The notes beneath the pieces were generated by a model. It made no database searches and had not been told where the DNA came from. It saw nothing but the letters and a program-made list of their open reading frames with translations. Of a stretch of DNA of 64,000 nt, positions 12,413 through 23,086 are shown one piece after another. The stretch is taken from the NCBI GenBank assembly GCA_025786725.1, contig JAHLTZ010000007.1, positions 248,001 through 312,000 of the forward strand. Direction: 5' to 3'. The translations under genes and the position numbers were made by a program. The stretch's first letter is position 1. Each line of letters starts with the position of its first letter. The DNA is from Syncephalis fuscata (Eukaryota; Zoopagomycota; Zoopagomycetes; Zoopagales; Piptocephalidaceae).

Positions 12413-13960
12413 CTATAGGCCTTCTTGGTGTAGACGAGTGGCAATGCCCATGTAGAATTCCATAACGTCAAAATTGGAGTGCTGTCCTGTTGCAAGCCAA
12501 CGCCAGCAATTATTGAGCTCCCAATGATCTGCGTCGACAGTCCCAAGGTATTTGCCCCAACGCGCGCTGTTCACGCTTACAAGGCCATCATTATCGCCTT
12601 CACGGGAATCGACAACCTCCCATGGCATGCGAAGAATGTGGAAAAGTGACAGTTGTGACACACGAGCACCAAAGGAAAAGTATTGTGTATCAGGATGGTT
12701 GGGCGTGTTCGGATTAAAAACGTTTTCCAAATACGATGTCGTAAGGTTGGCATAGGCAGGATGGTCGAGTAATGGGCTGACCATACGGATTGCCGGCTGC
12801 ATTTGCCGTGCGGCTGCGGTCAATGTGGGTGTTAACGTATGTAGCGAGGCCTTTTTGCTACAAGTGCCGGTACCTGTAGCGGCATTTTTGCATGCAGCCT
12901 CACTACCAGTATCTGTGTTGAGTTCGTGCGCGCCAGCCACCAGTGTTGCCACGGCAGCAGCACCTGTGCCACCTGTACGTGCAAGGTGCAAATTATCACG
13001 GCACCAATCCATAAATGGGCTGCCGCGATGAGGTGTCGATATTGTTGTAAGAGAGCTGACACGGTATTCATTTGGCCGCACATGGGAAGCCAAATAGCGA
13101 ACGTCTAAACCGCCCATCGAATGAGCAATAAAGTTCATTTCTCGTCCAGGCAATACGCGGCAAAGAGCGCTATGCAGTTCGTTGGCACGTTTGGCAATTG
13201 TATTAGCGCCGGATACACGCGCCACATAAACTTCGGCTCCTAGTCGGCATAGTGCATCTTTGATTCCACGCCAATAGTGAATCTGTAAACTTGGCAAAGC
13301 ATCAAATCCGCGCTTGTCATAGCCAAATAGTCCGTGACAAAGAACAACTGGATTTCTAGGTGGGCGATAACGGGGTGCTACGTGTTGTGCATACGGAATA
13401 AAACCGGCTGAAGATGCAGTACGTGTAGCGGAAGTATCCGAGTAGCTTTTGGCGGAGGTAGCTTGAGACCCGTGTTCAAATCGGATACCTAGTGTATCGA
13501 GTAACTTGGTAAACCGATAAAAAGGAGACGCCTCTGTTGGTGTTAATTTCACGGCAGTAACAGCCGGTGTAAACGGTGCAGGGCGTACTATCTGTCCAAT
13601 ATTGTTCAGATATTGAGCTGATACACCCGGAATAGAGCGGCGTAACTCCACGAAAGCGCTGGAAGCCAACCGAGCATGGAGTTGAATCCATGACCGCTTA
13701 TGTAAATCCAGTCGATGACGACGGAGCCGGCTCTGTGCGATAGAGTATGCACGTTGCATGCTACGGCGTGCATACTCTACTAAAGATACTGAAGAGTGCA
13801 TGGTTGCTATTAATGGACTTAATGATTGAGAGTATTCATGAGATGCAGTAACGGCGGTGATGATTTTGCAATATAAATTACTCGATATTGCCGCTGTCAC
13901 TGTTAAGCTGTTGTTAACAAATGACAAAAAAATAAAAATAAACAAAGAAAGTGGCTTCAA
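12413..13960 (-). CDS. TGL2-like lipase, alpha/beta hydrolase
   Basis: A single-exon lipase of the family that includes yeast Tgl2, a mitochondrial triacylglycerol lipase. The oxyanion region reads VVLCHGLFGYDKRG, followed by YWRGIKDALCRLGAEVYVARVSG. The nucleophile elbow is AHSMGG (Ser281 counted from 13960). The acid is probably in DNDGLVSV and the His in DADHWELN, so the Ser-Asp-His triad is complete. Two starts are possible. The ATG at 13960 gives 515 residues with a hydrophobic, signal-like N-terminus. The ATG at 13801 gives 462 residues beginning with an Arg-rich, acid-poor stretch (VEYARRSMQRAYS...) typical of a mitochondrial presequence, and I favour this one by analogy with Tgl2. The sequence contains an insert with alternating Thr/Ala/Gly between the elbow and the acid residue. 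Confidence 0.88.
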   Translation of the reverse strand: MKPLSLFIFIFLSFVNNSLTVTAAISSNLYCKIITAVTASHEYSQSLSPLIATMHSSVSLVEYARRSMQRAYSIAQSRLRRHRLDLHKRSWIQLHARLASSAFVELRRSIPGVSAQYLNNIGQIVRPAPFTPAVTAVKLTPTEASPFYRFTKLLDTLGIRFEHGSQATSAKSYSDTSATRTASSAGFIPYAQHVAPRYRPPRNPVVLCHGLFGYDKRGFDALPSLQIHYWRGIKDALCRLGAEVYVARVSGANTIAKRANELHSALCRVLPGREMNFIAHSMGGLDVRYLASHVRPNEYRVSSLTTISTPHRGSPFMDWCRDNLHLARTGGTGAAAVATLVAGAHELNTDTGSEAACKNAATGTGTCSKKASLHTLTPTLTAAARQMQPAIRMVSPLLDHPAYANLTTSYLENVFNPNTPNHPDTQYFSFGARVSQLSLFHILRMPWEVVDSREGDNDGLVSVNSARWGKYLGTVDADHWELNNCWRWLATGQHSNFDVMEFYMGIATRLHQEGL

Positions 13961-14262
13961 GACCCTTAAAGCTGCCGAAATGCGGTTAGTCGAAAATGAC
14001 AGTGCTATGCACTATAAAAGAGAAAATGAGTTGATTCACGTAGATTGATGCTGTACTGGCGCTATTATTGCACTGCTGCTAGTAGTGCTACAGCTGTAGT
14101 TGCTATAATAGACAGTGAAGTTGGCTTTAAGTCGTTTAGAAAGCTGTCAAAGTGTTATCGGTCGACAATAGCAGCTATAGCACTATGAAAGTAAAGGATG
14201 AGTTAATCTACGTAGGTTGATGATGCTGCACTAGTAGTATTATGGCAGTATTGTTAGCAAAG
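13945..14262. repeat. Imperfect tandem duplication upstream of the lipase gene
   Basis: Two copies of about 150 bp, at about 13945-14095 and 14110-14262, share ordered landmarks: a 'ggctt-aag' block, 'aaagctg', 'gcactat', 'gatgagtta/gagttgatt', and 'acgtag-ttgatg'. They are imperfect by eye. The first copy overlaps the possible upstream start of the lipase gene. Confidence 0.55.
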
Positions 14263-15289
14263 CAACGGTAAACTAACAACGATCAGAACGACAAGTTGCC
14301 AAGGAATAGCGACGCGAGAAGCACTGCCTAGGTGACGACACCACGTAAATCAAACAAATCGCCAGTGTTACTTGTTATCGCTGCTAACCAATAATGGTGC
14401 CGTAGACAGAAATAACCGATAGTAAGGCCAAGATGGTTATCTATTAGGCACGCCGAGTAATCAAAAAAAATCGGTGGCTGCTAGTACAAAGAAAATAAAT
14501 GGTTTGTTAAAAATAAGAGAAATTGGTGACGTATGAAGCAAGGGAAAAGTTGATTAGCAATGTCTGTTCGTTTTTGCGGCGCATTTAAAAGTTGATCGTG
14601 CCGGAATCACAACATTCTTGTGGTGTACAGCGTGTATGATTTACCTGTTTGGGAATCCTAACCCCATTCGCTAGAATGCATATCCCCAACAGGACTCATG
14701 TGGTACACCACGTGATTGATAAGTACTGGATCATTGTCTTATATGCGAAACATGAATGAAGTCCGCTATCAGCGCAAAAAAATTCACAAAATATAAGTGA
14801 TATCACTATTCTATGTGGGTAAAATAATACGTAGATAACTTACAAGGAGCTACTATACTTGGACTCCCACATTTTTATTTACTCATTTCGTCATATTTTC
14901 TTAATACTATCTTATTGTTTTACTCAGTAATATATATGTGATAATGTCAAATATAACAATATAAATAACATGCATATTTTAACATCAATAAAAACACTAT
15001 TCAATTCCTAGTTTTTACTTCTCTTATCTAAATTAACACCTGTTCAAGTAACCTCAACGGCATGCTGTATATTCTGGTTACAACTGTCACCACAATATCT
15101 TTCTAGTGAAGACACTCAACCTATCATTATTGCATATGGTGGAGACAGATTTGCTTCATCAATGGTCGGCAAATAAACTGCGCCTACAAGTTGATATCAA
15201 GAATGCTCAAGAGAATAGCGAACATTAGAAACGCTAGTCATCCTACCTTTTTGTCACCATAGACGGGTATTTTACATCGTAAATATACC

Positions 15290-15600
15290 CAAATGCTACA
15301 GTAGAAGATTGAAAAATAAAAGAGTCCATTCAGACACAAAAAAACCACGCTGTACGTAGTAACAACAATAACAGCTGGGGAACGATATGGAATCGCGATT
15401 AATGGCTTTTATTAATAATTGGTCAATCTTTCTACGCATAGCCAACAACAACAATGATCGGCCTTGTGGATTTCAAAGTAGTTAAATGAACATTATAACT
15501 GTGTTTGTTGTGCATAACAGCATGACTTTAATTGGAACGAATTTTGCTTAGAGGACTCGAAATGTGAGTGTCAAAGTACAGTTCAATCATTACTTGCTAG
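15290..15600. repeat. Dispersed repeat, copy 1
   Basis: Shares several ordered blocks with 36440-36775: 'aaaataaaagag', 'atggaatcgc', 'ggctttyattra', 'gatcaatctttctacgcata-ccaacaacaa', 'cttgttgtgcat' and 'tggaacgaattttgct'. Same orientation as the second copy. It carries no coding sense, and I do not recognise the family. Confidence 0.6.
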
Positions 15601-16940
15601 AATAATAGCGGTATAGAATTGATTGGTGTATATTTAAACAATGAATCTGCTAGCACAACTTAGCAATCCTATTAATACCGATTAAAATTGTCTTATTTTG
15701 TTAAGGATAACCATACTAATAGCTTTGATAAACCAAGATAACTTTATTTCTATATTTGATAATTAATTATATTTGCGTAATCAAACTAGACATTTGTTCT
15801 ATTGAAGATAGACTAAGTAGTAGTGATATCAGTCATCAAATATAGTACTTTGCATGCTTTACAGTAACAATAAAATGGTCTAAAATTATGAAAATTTACC
15901 AAAATGCACCGTTTTATTTTAGATTTTCCAAATTATCTAGTTGCCTTTGTCACAAATATATCGTTAGAAGTCTTTTAACAAATAAAACACGATCGGCATT
16001 GCTGTTAATATTGCTAAAACGAACTAAATTATGCAAGTAAGCAAAACTTTAAAATAAATTTATTGCATTTATTACAATTAACTTTTTTTCCTATCAGGGA
16101 TTTTAGCTTTGTAACTCATTATTCAATAATACTGTAAATACACAATACTGCTACTCAAGTAATAATAAAAACGCCTTTTTAATCCAATTCATTTTAATTT
16201 ATTAGCAGAATTTATACAATTACAACCTTTGTTATAAACATGCTAATTTGATTTATTGGTATAAGTTAAAGTCATTTGATATTAATAATATTTTTATTAA
16301 ATTGATATTAAAACATATGATTAAACTACTATTTCTATTTCTTTTGTACTTTGGTTACTTGGTCAATGCTACATTATTTATTACTATTTTTGTAACAATG
16401 TCATTCTTTTTTATTAAATTAAAAGCAAATCAAGCCTTTGTAATAAAAATAATAACATTTATTAAGCTATTACAATTGCTAATGTATATTAAATAATTAA
16501 ATATGTACTTAATGCTTTTATTTGTACATCTTTGGTTTTACAGTTGAGAATGTAGCAACATCATTTATAATATATCTAGTAATAGGTTCAATAGTACCAT
16601 TACCAGAATCATATGAGCAACAATCAAAATGTTTAATACTGCATTGAAAAATCTTTACTAGGTCAGTCTTTTGCTTTCTGACAAGCAATACAAACTGGTA
16701 TTTGCTGCTGAAATGGTCTTTATAAAAACAAATGATTATTTTTTTGAACTACTTTTTTTCTTAAAATTGCAATTGTTACCAAGCCTAAACTTGTCAACGG
16801 TAACTCTCAGTTCTTTGATACTGGTAAACATAGCTTTTTTAAATAATTTGGTAGACATTTGGTAAATTCCCCTTTATTTTAGGCCAAATATAAGTATTGA
16901 TATTAAAATTTTCTAAAATTGTAAAATTTTAATTATTTTT

Positions 16941-17250
16941 CGTTAATTTATACGTAAACTGCATTTTTGACTAACATTTGTTGCAAAAATCATTGTTCTA
17001 AATCTTATACCAAACGGTACAGCTTAGCATGGGGAACTCGAATCTGCCAACTATTTTGCTGCATTTTACTTATACAAGCCATAAATAGTAAAAAACTGCT
17101 ATTTTTGCACATTTATTAACGTATTATCACTACCATTACACTATCACGCTATGTAATTGCGGTATACTTTGTCAATAGCTACCTATATGTTATACACACA
17201 CTTATGCGAAGTATCAGACAGTTTGCTTTATTATATGTAAAGTTATAGGC
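16941..17250 (-). repeat. tRNA-derived SINE-like repeat, copy A
   Basis: Nearly the same roughly 270-300 bp sequence recurs at 57950-58262 and 58300-58590, and inverted at 57540-57783. Read on the minus strand it contains a match to the Pol III A box (TAGTGTAATGG) and about 130 nt later a 9/11 match to the B box (GATTCGAGTTC). A 7-bp acceptor-like stem (TAGCGTG pairing with CATGCTA) flanks them. This is the structure of a tRNA-derived retroposon head, though the anticodon region is replaced by unrelated AT-rich sequence. Confidence 0.65.
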
Positions 17251-18161
17251 AATATTGTTACAATAATATTATAATAATAATGTGATTAATGACTAAGCAA
17301 CAGGGAGAAGAGAGAGATGAGAAAAAGAGAAAAGAGATAGAGAGTAGATAAAGTAAACGACTTAGTCAAGTATGGTAATAGCAATGAAATATGATTATAT
17401 TAGTAACACTTATTCCAAGTATGGCTATAAGCTGTAATTCATACAAAAAGTCTCAAATGTATAGTTCTGATAATTCAAACTATAATAAAATTGGAGTAAA
17501 AAAAGTAGGTTTTTCATTATTATTTTGGTATTACTAAGTATTTATATGAACGATATAGTTTTAATAAAAGCTATACCAAAGATCAGTGGTGGGAATGTGT
17601 GTGTTACGTACAAAAGTTTGTCGAAATGCAAACTGAAACTCCTTAATTTACGAAGATTAAGTAGCTGTAATAACACAATTTGAAATAAGCATAGTAATCA
17701 AATTGATAGAGAAATACAATTTGAATATGTATTTAAAGCCAACCACTTTATCAATTGAAGAATTAATATTAAATGTATATAAAAATAAATATCATATAAA
17801 ACATCAACTGCTTAAGCCTGATATTTATATGAGTATTCACAAGATTAAAAGAAATGATTAGTCTACACAAGTAAGTAGTTTGATCAGTTAACACATCACT
17901 TATTGTGCAAGTGATGCTGTCATGTCAAGTGTAATTATTTGAACAATTTATATACAATTTTACACTTTCGTAATACCATTCGTTTGGGCGCACATCCTTA
18001 CGCGAATAAAATGGCGCAACATGTGTTAAGCGACGCTATTTCATTGGTCTCAACACGTCCTAATTCGCAAATCATAAACGAATATCTACTATTAATACAA
18101 AAAAGTTTTTGTTTACAAGAGCTAAATGACATTTATTGATAACTTTATCGGCCCATCGCAA

Positions 18162-19190
18162 CTAGTCACTGTCTGACACGTCGTCTGGATGTTCAGACGC
18201 TGGCACTGGACTCAAGTGTGCTTGATCAGTAACACCGCATTTCCCTTGCCTATACAGCCCGCTCAGATGTTCTTCGATAAGCCTTGCATTTTTCATATTG
18301 GATTTGTGTGCAATATCTAAGAAAATGCCAATAACCGGAATTAAACCAAGCTAATTAGAATGCATTAATAAATTGGTTTGTTATGATATATATATATATA
18401 TATAGTTCTGTAGTTAGCCTATTTCGCCAATACTTACTGCAGTGTCAACAATAATATTGGTATACATTCGTGATACGAGATCTGGTGGTAGATGCCATTG
18501 CTTTTGTGCCTTCCGCACAAGTGCTAAAGACAAGCCGGCACCGGCAAAGTCTCCAATCACAGGAATAAATCCTAAAATGGCGTCGGCCCCGACTCGACAG
18601 CATCCGCAGCAAATGCGTCGTCCATCAAGCCACTGTGCATTGTTAACAAACGCTTTAAAATAGGGACGATCGTTAGGATGAATGTTTGAGTAGCGTTCTC
18701 GTGGTCGAATACGGCGCCAAACATTCCAGGATCGAGATCGAGGCGCTGAAACATGTTCGATACTCGTTGAGCGTGCCATACGATTCTTCGGCACAGTTGA
18801 GATAATTTGTGATTCTTCTTGTATTTGAAAACGAGATGATGATGGGCCCCCAGCATGAGCTACGAAAGGTAAATTGTCTTCATGTCCTAATGTTTTATTA
18901 GGTGCGTCACGCGTAGAGACAACCTGCTGTTGAATATCATGGCTACCATCGTTGTGTTCACTTGCGTTATTTAAAGAGCCCGATTGAGTAGCACTATTCT
19001 GGTTAACATCAGATTCTTGCGATAGGGCACTTATATTGCGTGAATGGCCAATACTCGGCGTGATTGAAGATCTTGTGGCAAGCGCATTGGATTGCTCATG
19101 GTCAGCAAGCATAGGAATATTTACAGTCGAAGTATCATCGGTAAGTACCCCGACACTTCTACGCTTTTTTCTGCGAAACCAATTAGGCAT
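18162..19190 (-). CDS. DUF4112 domain protein
   Basis: Two exons (18438-19190 and 18162-18350) give about 313 residues. The first half is low-complexity, after a basic start (MPNWFRRKKRRS). The second half carries the DUF4112 signature: LDGRRICCGCCRVGADAILG, then FIPVIGDFAGAGLSLALV, and after the intron the matching LGLIPVIGIFLDIAHKSN. The two FIPVIG/LIPVIG hydrophobic segments are the hallmark of this fungal and bacterial family, whose biochemical role is unknown. The intron is GTAAGT...TTAG (87 nt). A Met 14 codons upstream (19232) is in frame, but it adds a hydrophobic stub that does not look native. The tail is acidic (PDDVSDSD). Confidence 0.88.
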
Positions 19191-20521
19191 AGTGGCTATA
19201 AAAAATAAAGAAAGCGTGATGCAGGAACACAAATGGTATATTTCTATTCATCTACCGCAACAATACTTAGAAACAAATTTATGTAATTAGTTTATAAACA
19301 AATTAGCCAGATTTAATCATTGGTTACGACATCAATCCTTAATATTATAAAAGTTAGTTTCATCTGTAAATCTGCTTTGAATTATTTTCATGCCATTGTC
19401 TTTCGTACCCAACTGATCAAAAATATTAGCTTGTTTATTTACGTGGATTGTTTACAAAATAAAGCCATCGTTATAACGTTGATAGAAAATTTCCATCATA
19501 TTTACAGCACCTCCTTGTTATTGCAATGCCGTCATTTTAAGCACCATTTTAGCTGTATAAGTACTACTTATCAATGGAGATGATAATACATGTTGCACAA
19601 CTATAATTCGTCTATTCTTTCTATTATTAAATATTCATTTTTAAATTTAAATTTATTAATTTATTAACACAGGCGTTGATGTAGCACGTTACATTAACTA
19701 TTTTTAAATCCCTTTGTCGATTGTTCTTGCTTCAACACGTAGAACGTGTTTAGATATAAAACACTGATCTACTATGAATGTCATAACTTAAATTATTTGC
19801 TTTAAAACCCGATTTGAACCGTCAAAACTTTTTAGTGGTATCCAAGTAACTAACTACATCTCAAGACCAACCTGTATTTTCACCATAACAAGGCTTGACT
19901 ACCAGCCTTTGTTGTGAAGCAAATTAGCAAGCGCGTATCGTGATTACCGCCTTGTGTGTTGCCTAAACCACTACTTCATTCAAGAGAACGCCAACATCCG
20001 CAGGCTGCTCCACACTGACAGGGTCGTTGCTAATATTTGCGGGCCGACTACTCCAACCTGGGTTGATTGTTGATTTGTACGTCGCCCTGTCACTAGAGCA
20101 CACTAGAAGAAGACACCTGGCAAACCCGCACACCTACGAGACGCAGGCTTGTCCATGCTGTCGGTGCCCTTGGTGTCCCAGCAGCCACGTCGCGCTTTAT
20201 AAACTTCTTCATTTGTAACCTGTGTCCGGGATCGCCTATAAGTGTTACTCCGTTGGCCTAAACATTCTCTCTACCGTCTATTATACATCTTTTTTGTCCA
20301 TCATCCGCAACATTACCTCCCGATCATTGGCTATCTTTATGCTGTACTCCCTCTGTGCAGATAATTTATTAATATCGGCTAATTGGTAATACATTACCTG
20401 CCTTCCAACACTAAATTACACGTGATTACTGCAGTGCTGCTTAAGTGCATGTTTTACTGTGCTTTTTTGATGTACAAATTTTAACATTACAGCGTTTTAA
20501 ATCTATTTAAATCTATTTAAG
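19191..20521. other. Divergent promoter region, DUF4112 / cyclin
   Basis: Shared upstream region of two divergent genes. The part from about 19850 to 20480 is less AT-rich and CT-rich, consistent with a long 5' leader of the cyclin gene. No protein or RNA gene was recognised. Confidence 0.45.
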
Positions 20522-22435
20522 ATGGGTATGTTTAAAGGTGTTCACACCTTTCACGTGCGTAACTGGCTGTCCTCTCGTCGATCGGATACGACGCCCAATC
20601 AAAGAAACAAAAAACGCCCACCCACCGATGTTGAACCAAACTCATCGTTTGTTGGGGCGCCACAGTTTTCAGGATCCTCCATAACATCGACATTTATCGT
20701 CAATAAGCAGCCTGAAAACGCTCAACAGGCAGATATTCCACCGGCCATTGAACCTTGCGTAGCCGATAGCACTAAACAAAAGACTGACCGTCAAAATCAA
20801 TGTTTAGAAGCAGTAGATAAGCAAGTGTATAAAAATGACACCAAACTGCAACGTGACTGTGAAATAAAAGTAACAAGTCAAGATGTAAAGAAAAATAGTA
20901 AAGTTGCTACTGCTAATAAATACGTAAAAGGCACCAGCATCAATGTGGAAGATTTGCCACTGGCCAAACGGCATCCCAAACTTGTAGAGATGGACAAGAG
21001 AAAGCAACGTACCACACCTAGCCGTATTGATTATTGTACACTAGAAGAAACAATTATGTTGCGCAAAGCATTGATTGGTAAGTCAAATAACTTTAAATCG
21101 ATAATAATATCAACATTAAGTTATTTAGAATTATTATCGAAATCTGCGCGCCATTTATTTGAGTTTTCAACAGACGATTTAGAAATGACAGAAGCAACCT
21201 CTCATTTACCACGGCTCCAATCATTTATAGAACGATTGATTACTATAACACGCCTTCCGTTACACACTATTTGTACGGCACTTCTTTATTTGCTTAGACT
21301 TAAAGAAAAACATCCTGATGCTCAGGGTGGCTATGGGACAGCCCATAGGCTAGCGCTTATTGCACTTATTCTCGCTAACAAATATGTCGATGACTACTCC
21401 TTCGGATTAAGCACATGGCATCATATCTCCCGTCGCTGGTTTACGCATAGCGACATTGTTATTATGGAAGCAGAATTTCTAAGCCGTATTGACTACCGTC
21501 TTGAAGTAACCCGGTCGACTTGGCATGAATTCGTGTCAAAAATCGAACTTCGACTTGATACGTGGCGTAGACGAGAAAAGATTGCCGATACTTGTTGGCC
21601 ATTATTGTCACAAGCTGTAGGACTATGGGAGGCTATGCGACGAGAATGGCCGCTCAATAGTGTCCTTGGCAATTTAGTGCCTACAACGGCTGTTTCTGCA
21701 GATGCGATTGCTGCTAGAACAGCCGCCGTTGCCCATCCTCCAATAGCTGTGCCATGTAGTGGTGGCAGCACCTTTCCAACGCCCGTATCTAACGAGGGCC
21801 ACAGCTCCATCACCACATCGTCCTGGTCCTTCTCTAGCGTATGTTCATCATCGCCTCAATATTATTCATCTACGTCAGCCGGAAATATTCCAAGCGTTAC
21901 TAGCCATAGCTATCAGTTACCATCCTATAAAAGCACCGACTCCGCTAATAGCCATTCAGTACATCCTGGTGGTGTACACAAATTCAAGCGCAACCTGTGC
22001 CCTAAACGCTATCGCTCTGCTCCTATCTCGATGCATCTAGCCTACCAGCCTAGTGGTAATGAGATTTCATTACCTCCCTCATCAATAGCTATGCCACAAC
22101 CAATACCGCCACTCATATTTCCTATGAAAGCTCAGCACTATCCTGTATATTTGCCATCGTATAAGCCAAGAGTAGATCTGAGCGTTCCTGACCTCCCTAG
22201 ACAGCACACGGAAGTGCCTAGTAAATTTATATCGTTATCGTCGCTACCGTCCGAACTCCCTGTACATCTCCCCTCATTGATGACTGTCTCCAAAGCCGCG
22301 CCATTAATGGCGTCAAATACTGGCTTGGCTACCCATACCGCCCAGTCAAAATCACCCCATTATACTAAAGTACCAAAACCGTCTATATCCAGCCTACCTA
22401 ACTCTTCTGAACAAAGCTTTCGTTGGCTGCACTAG
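20522..22435 (+). CDS. Pho85-type (PCL-like) cyclin
   Basis: Cyclins of this kind bind Pho85-like CDKs in fungi. The cyclin box spans roughly residues 205-310: LQSFIERLITITRLPLHTICTALLYLLRLK, then HRLALIALILANKYVDDYSF, then WHHISRRWFTHSDIVIMEAEFLSRIDYRL, a close match to the PCL1/2 family order of helices. The long N- and C-terminal arms are Ser/Pro-rich and probably regulatory. The open frame is continuous, but 21078-21128 (51 nt) has a perfect GTAAGT donor and TTATTTAG acceptor and is AT-rich. Removing it joins ALI to ELLSKSARHLFEF and gives 620 residues. I treat it as an in-frame intron, with the 637-residue unspliced form as the alternative. Start: the ATG at 20522 is the first in frame after a stop-rich leader. 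Confidence 0.88.
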   Translation: MGMFKGVHTFHVRNWLSSRRSDTTPNQRNKKRPPTDVEPNSSFVGAPQFSGSSITSTFIVNKQPENAQQADIPPAIEPCVADSTKQKTDRQNQCLEAVDKQVYKNDTKLQRDCEIKVTSQDVKKNSKVATANKYVKGTSINVEDLPLAKRHPKLVEMDKRKQRTTPSRIDYCTLEETIMLRKALIGKSNNFKSIIISTLSYLELLSKSARHLFEFSTDDLEMTEATSHLPRLQSFIERLITITRLPLHTICTALLYLLRLKEKHPDAQGGYGTAHRLALIALILANKYVDDYSFGLSTWHHISRRWFTHSDIVIMEAEFLSRIDYRLEVTRSTWHEFVSKIELRLDTWRRREKIADTCWPLLSQAVGLWEAMRREWPLNSVLGNLVPTTAVSADAIAARTAAVAHPPIAVPCSGGSTFPTPVSNEGHSSITTSSWSFSSVCSSSPQYYSSTSAGNIPSVTSHSYQLPSYKSTDSANSHSVHPGGVHKFKRNLCPKRYRSAPISMHLAYQPSGNEISLPPSSIAMPQPIPPLIFPMKAQHYPVYLPSYKPRVDLSVPDLPRQHTEVPSKFISLSSLPSELPVHLPSLMTVSKAAPLMASNTGLATHTAQSKSPHYTKVPKPSISSLPNSSEQSFRWLH

Positions 22436-23086
22436 TCACTTTAGCTTTTAATAACATGCTCATCTGACTTTGCATCTCAGCCCCTATTAAACAATAATAC
22501 TTATTCACATTGCTTTAGAATATAGATTAGAAGCAAGCAACACTATTACTCTAATACTTTTCGTCTGTAAATCACGACTCCACTTAGTATTACTTTGCAA
22601 TTCGATCCTTGCGTTATTATTTAGATTTATCCAATATATTATTAATAAGTCACACACTGAACATGTACTGTACAGGCAAATGGTCTATTAAATATTATTT
22701 ACATGCTTTCCATCATTTGTATTTGTATTTGTATTTTTAATTACAACATGCTATACTATTGTTAAAATAAACACTCCAAACTCACCTACTCTAAGCACAT
22801 TTATTACCCGCCAACACCACGTCCATACCATTTGTAATACCATGATCAGCTATCAAATCACTGATTGGCCAGTATGATATTTATAGCCTTTCACGTGCCT
22901 GTAAATATTACTCAGAGGATTCATTTTACTTCTGTATTGGTATTCTCTTGCCACTCCATTATTTACTGTTAGTTACCATATCACTGCTGTAAATTCCGTC
23001 TTCTCTCCACTTATTCTTGATTCTTATTGGACTTTTCGGCGGCACACCCGCATCACTATCATTCTCTTAAGCATTTGTTGTGCATC
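22436..23086. other. Intergenic region, cyclin to acyltransferase
   Basis: AT-rich 3' flank of the cyclin gene, then a CT-rich stretch (22900-23086) that is probably the acyltransferase promoter and leader. No gene seen. Confidence 0.45.

Larger units (their letters stand above)
14263..17938. other. Large AT-rich intergenic region with repeats
   Basis: I see no gene in about 3.7 kb. It contains one copy of a dispersed repeat (about 15290-15600, second copy at about 36440-36775) and one copy of the tRNA-derived SINE-like repeat (about 16941-17250). The remainder is very AT-rich, with only short unconvincing open frames. Confidence 0.55.

Noticed and set aside
23027-23086. Upstream extension of the acyltransferase frame
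   Set aside because: It begins with TTG rather than ATG. The first ATG in frame is 23087.
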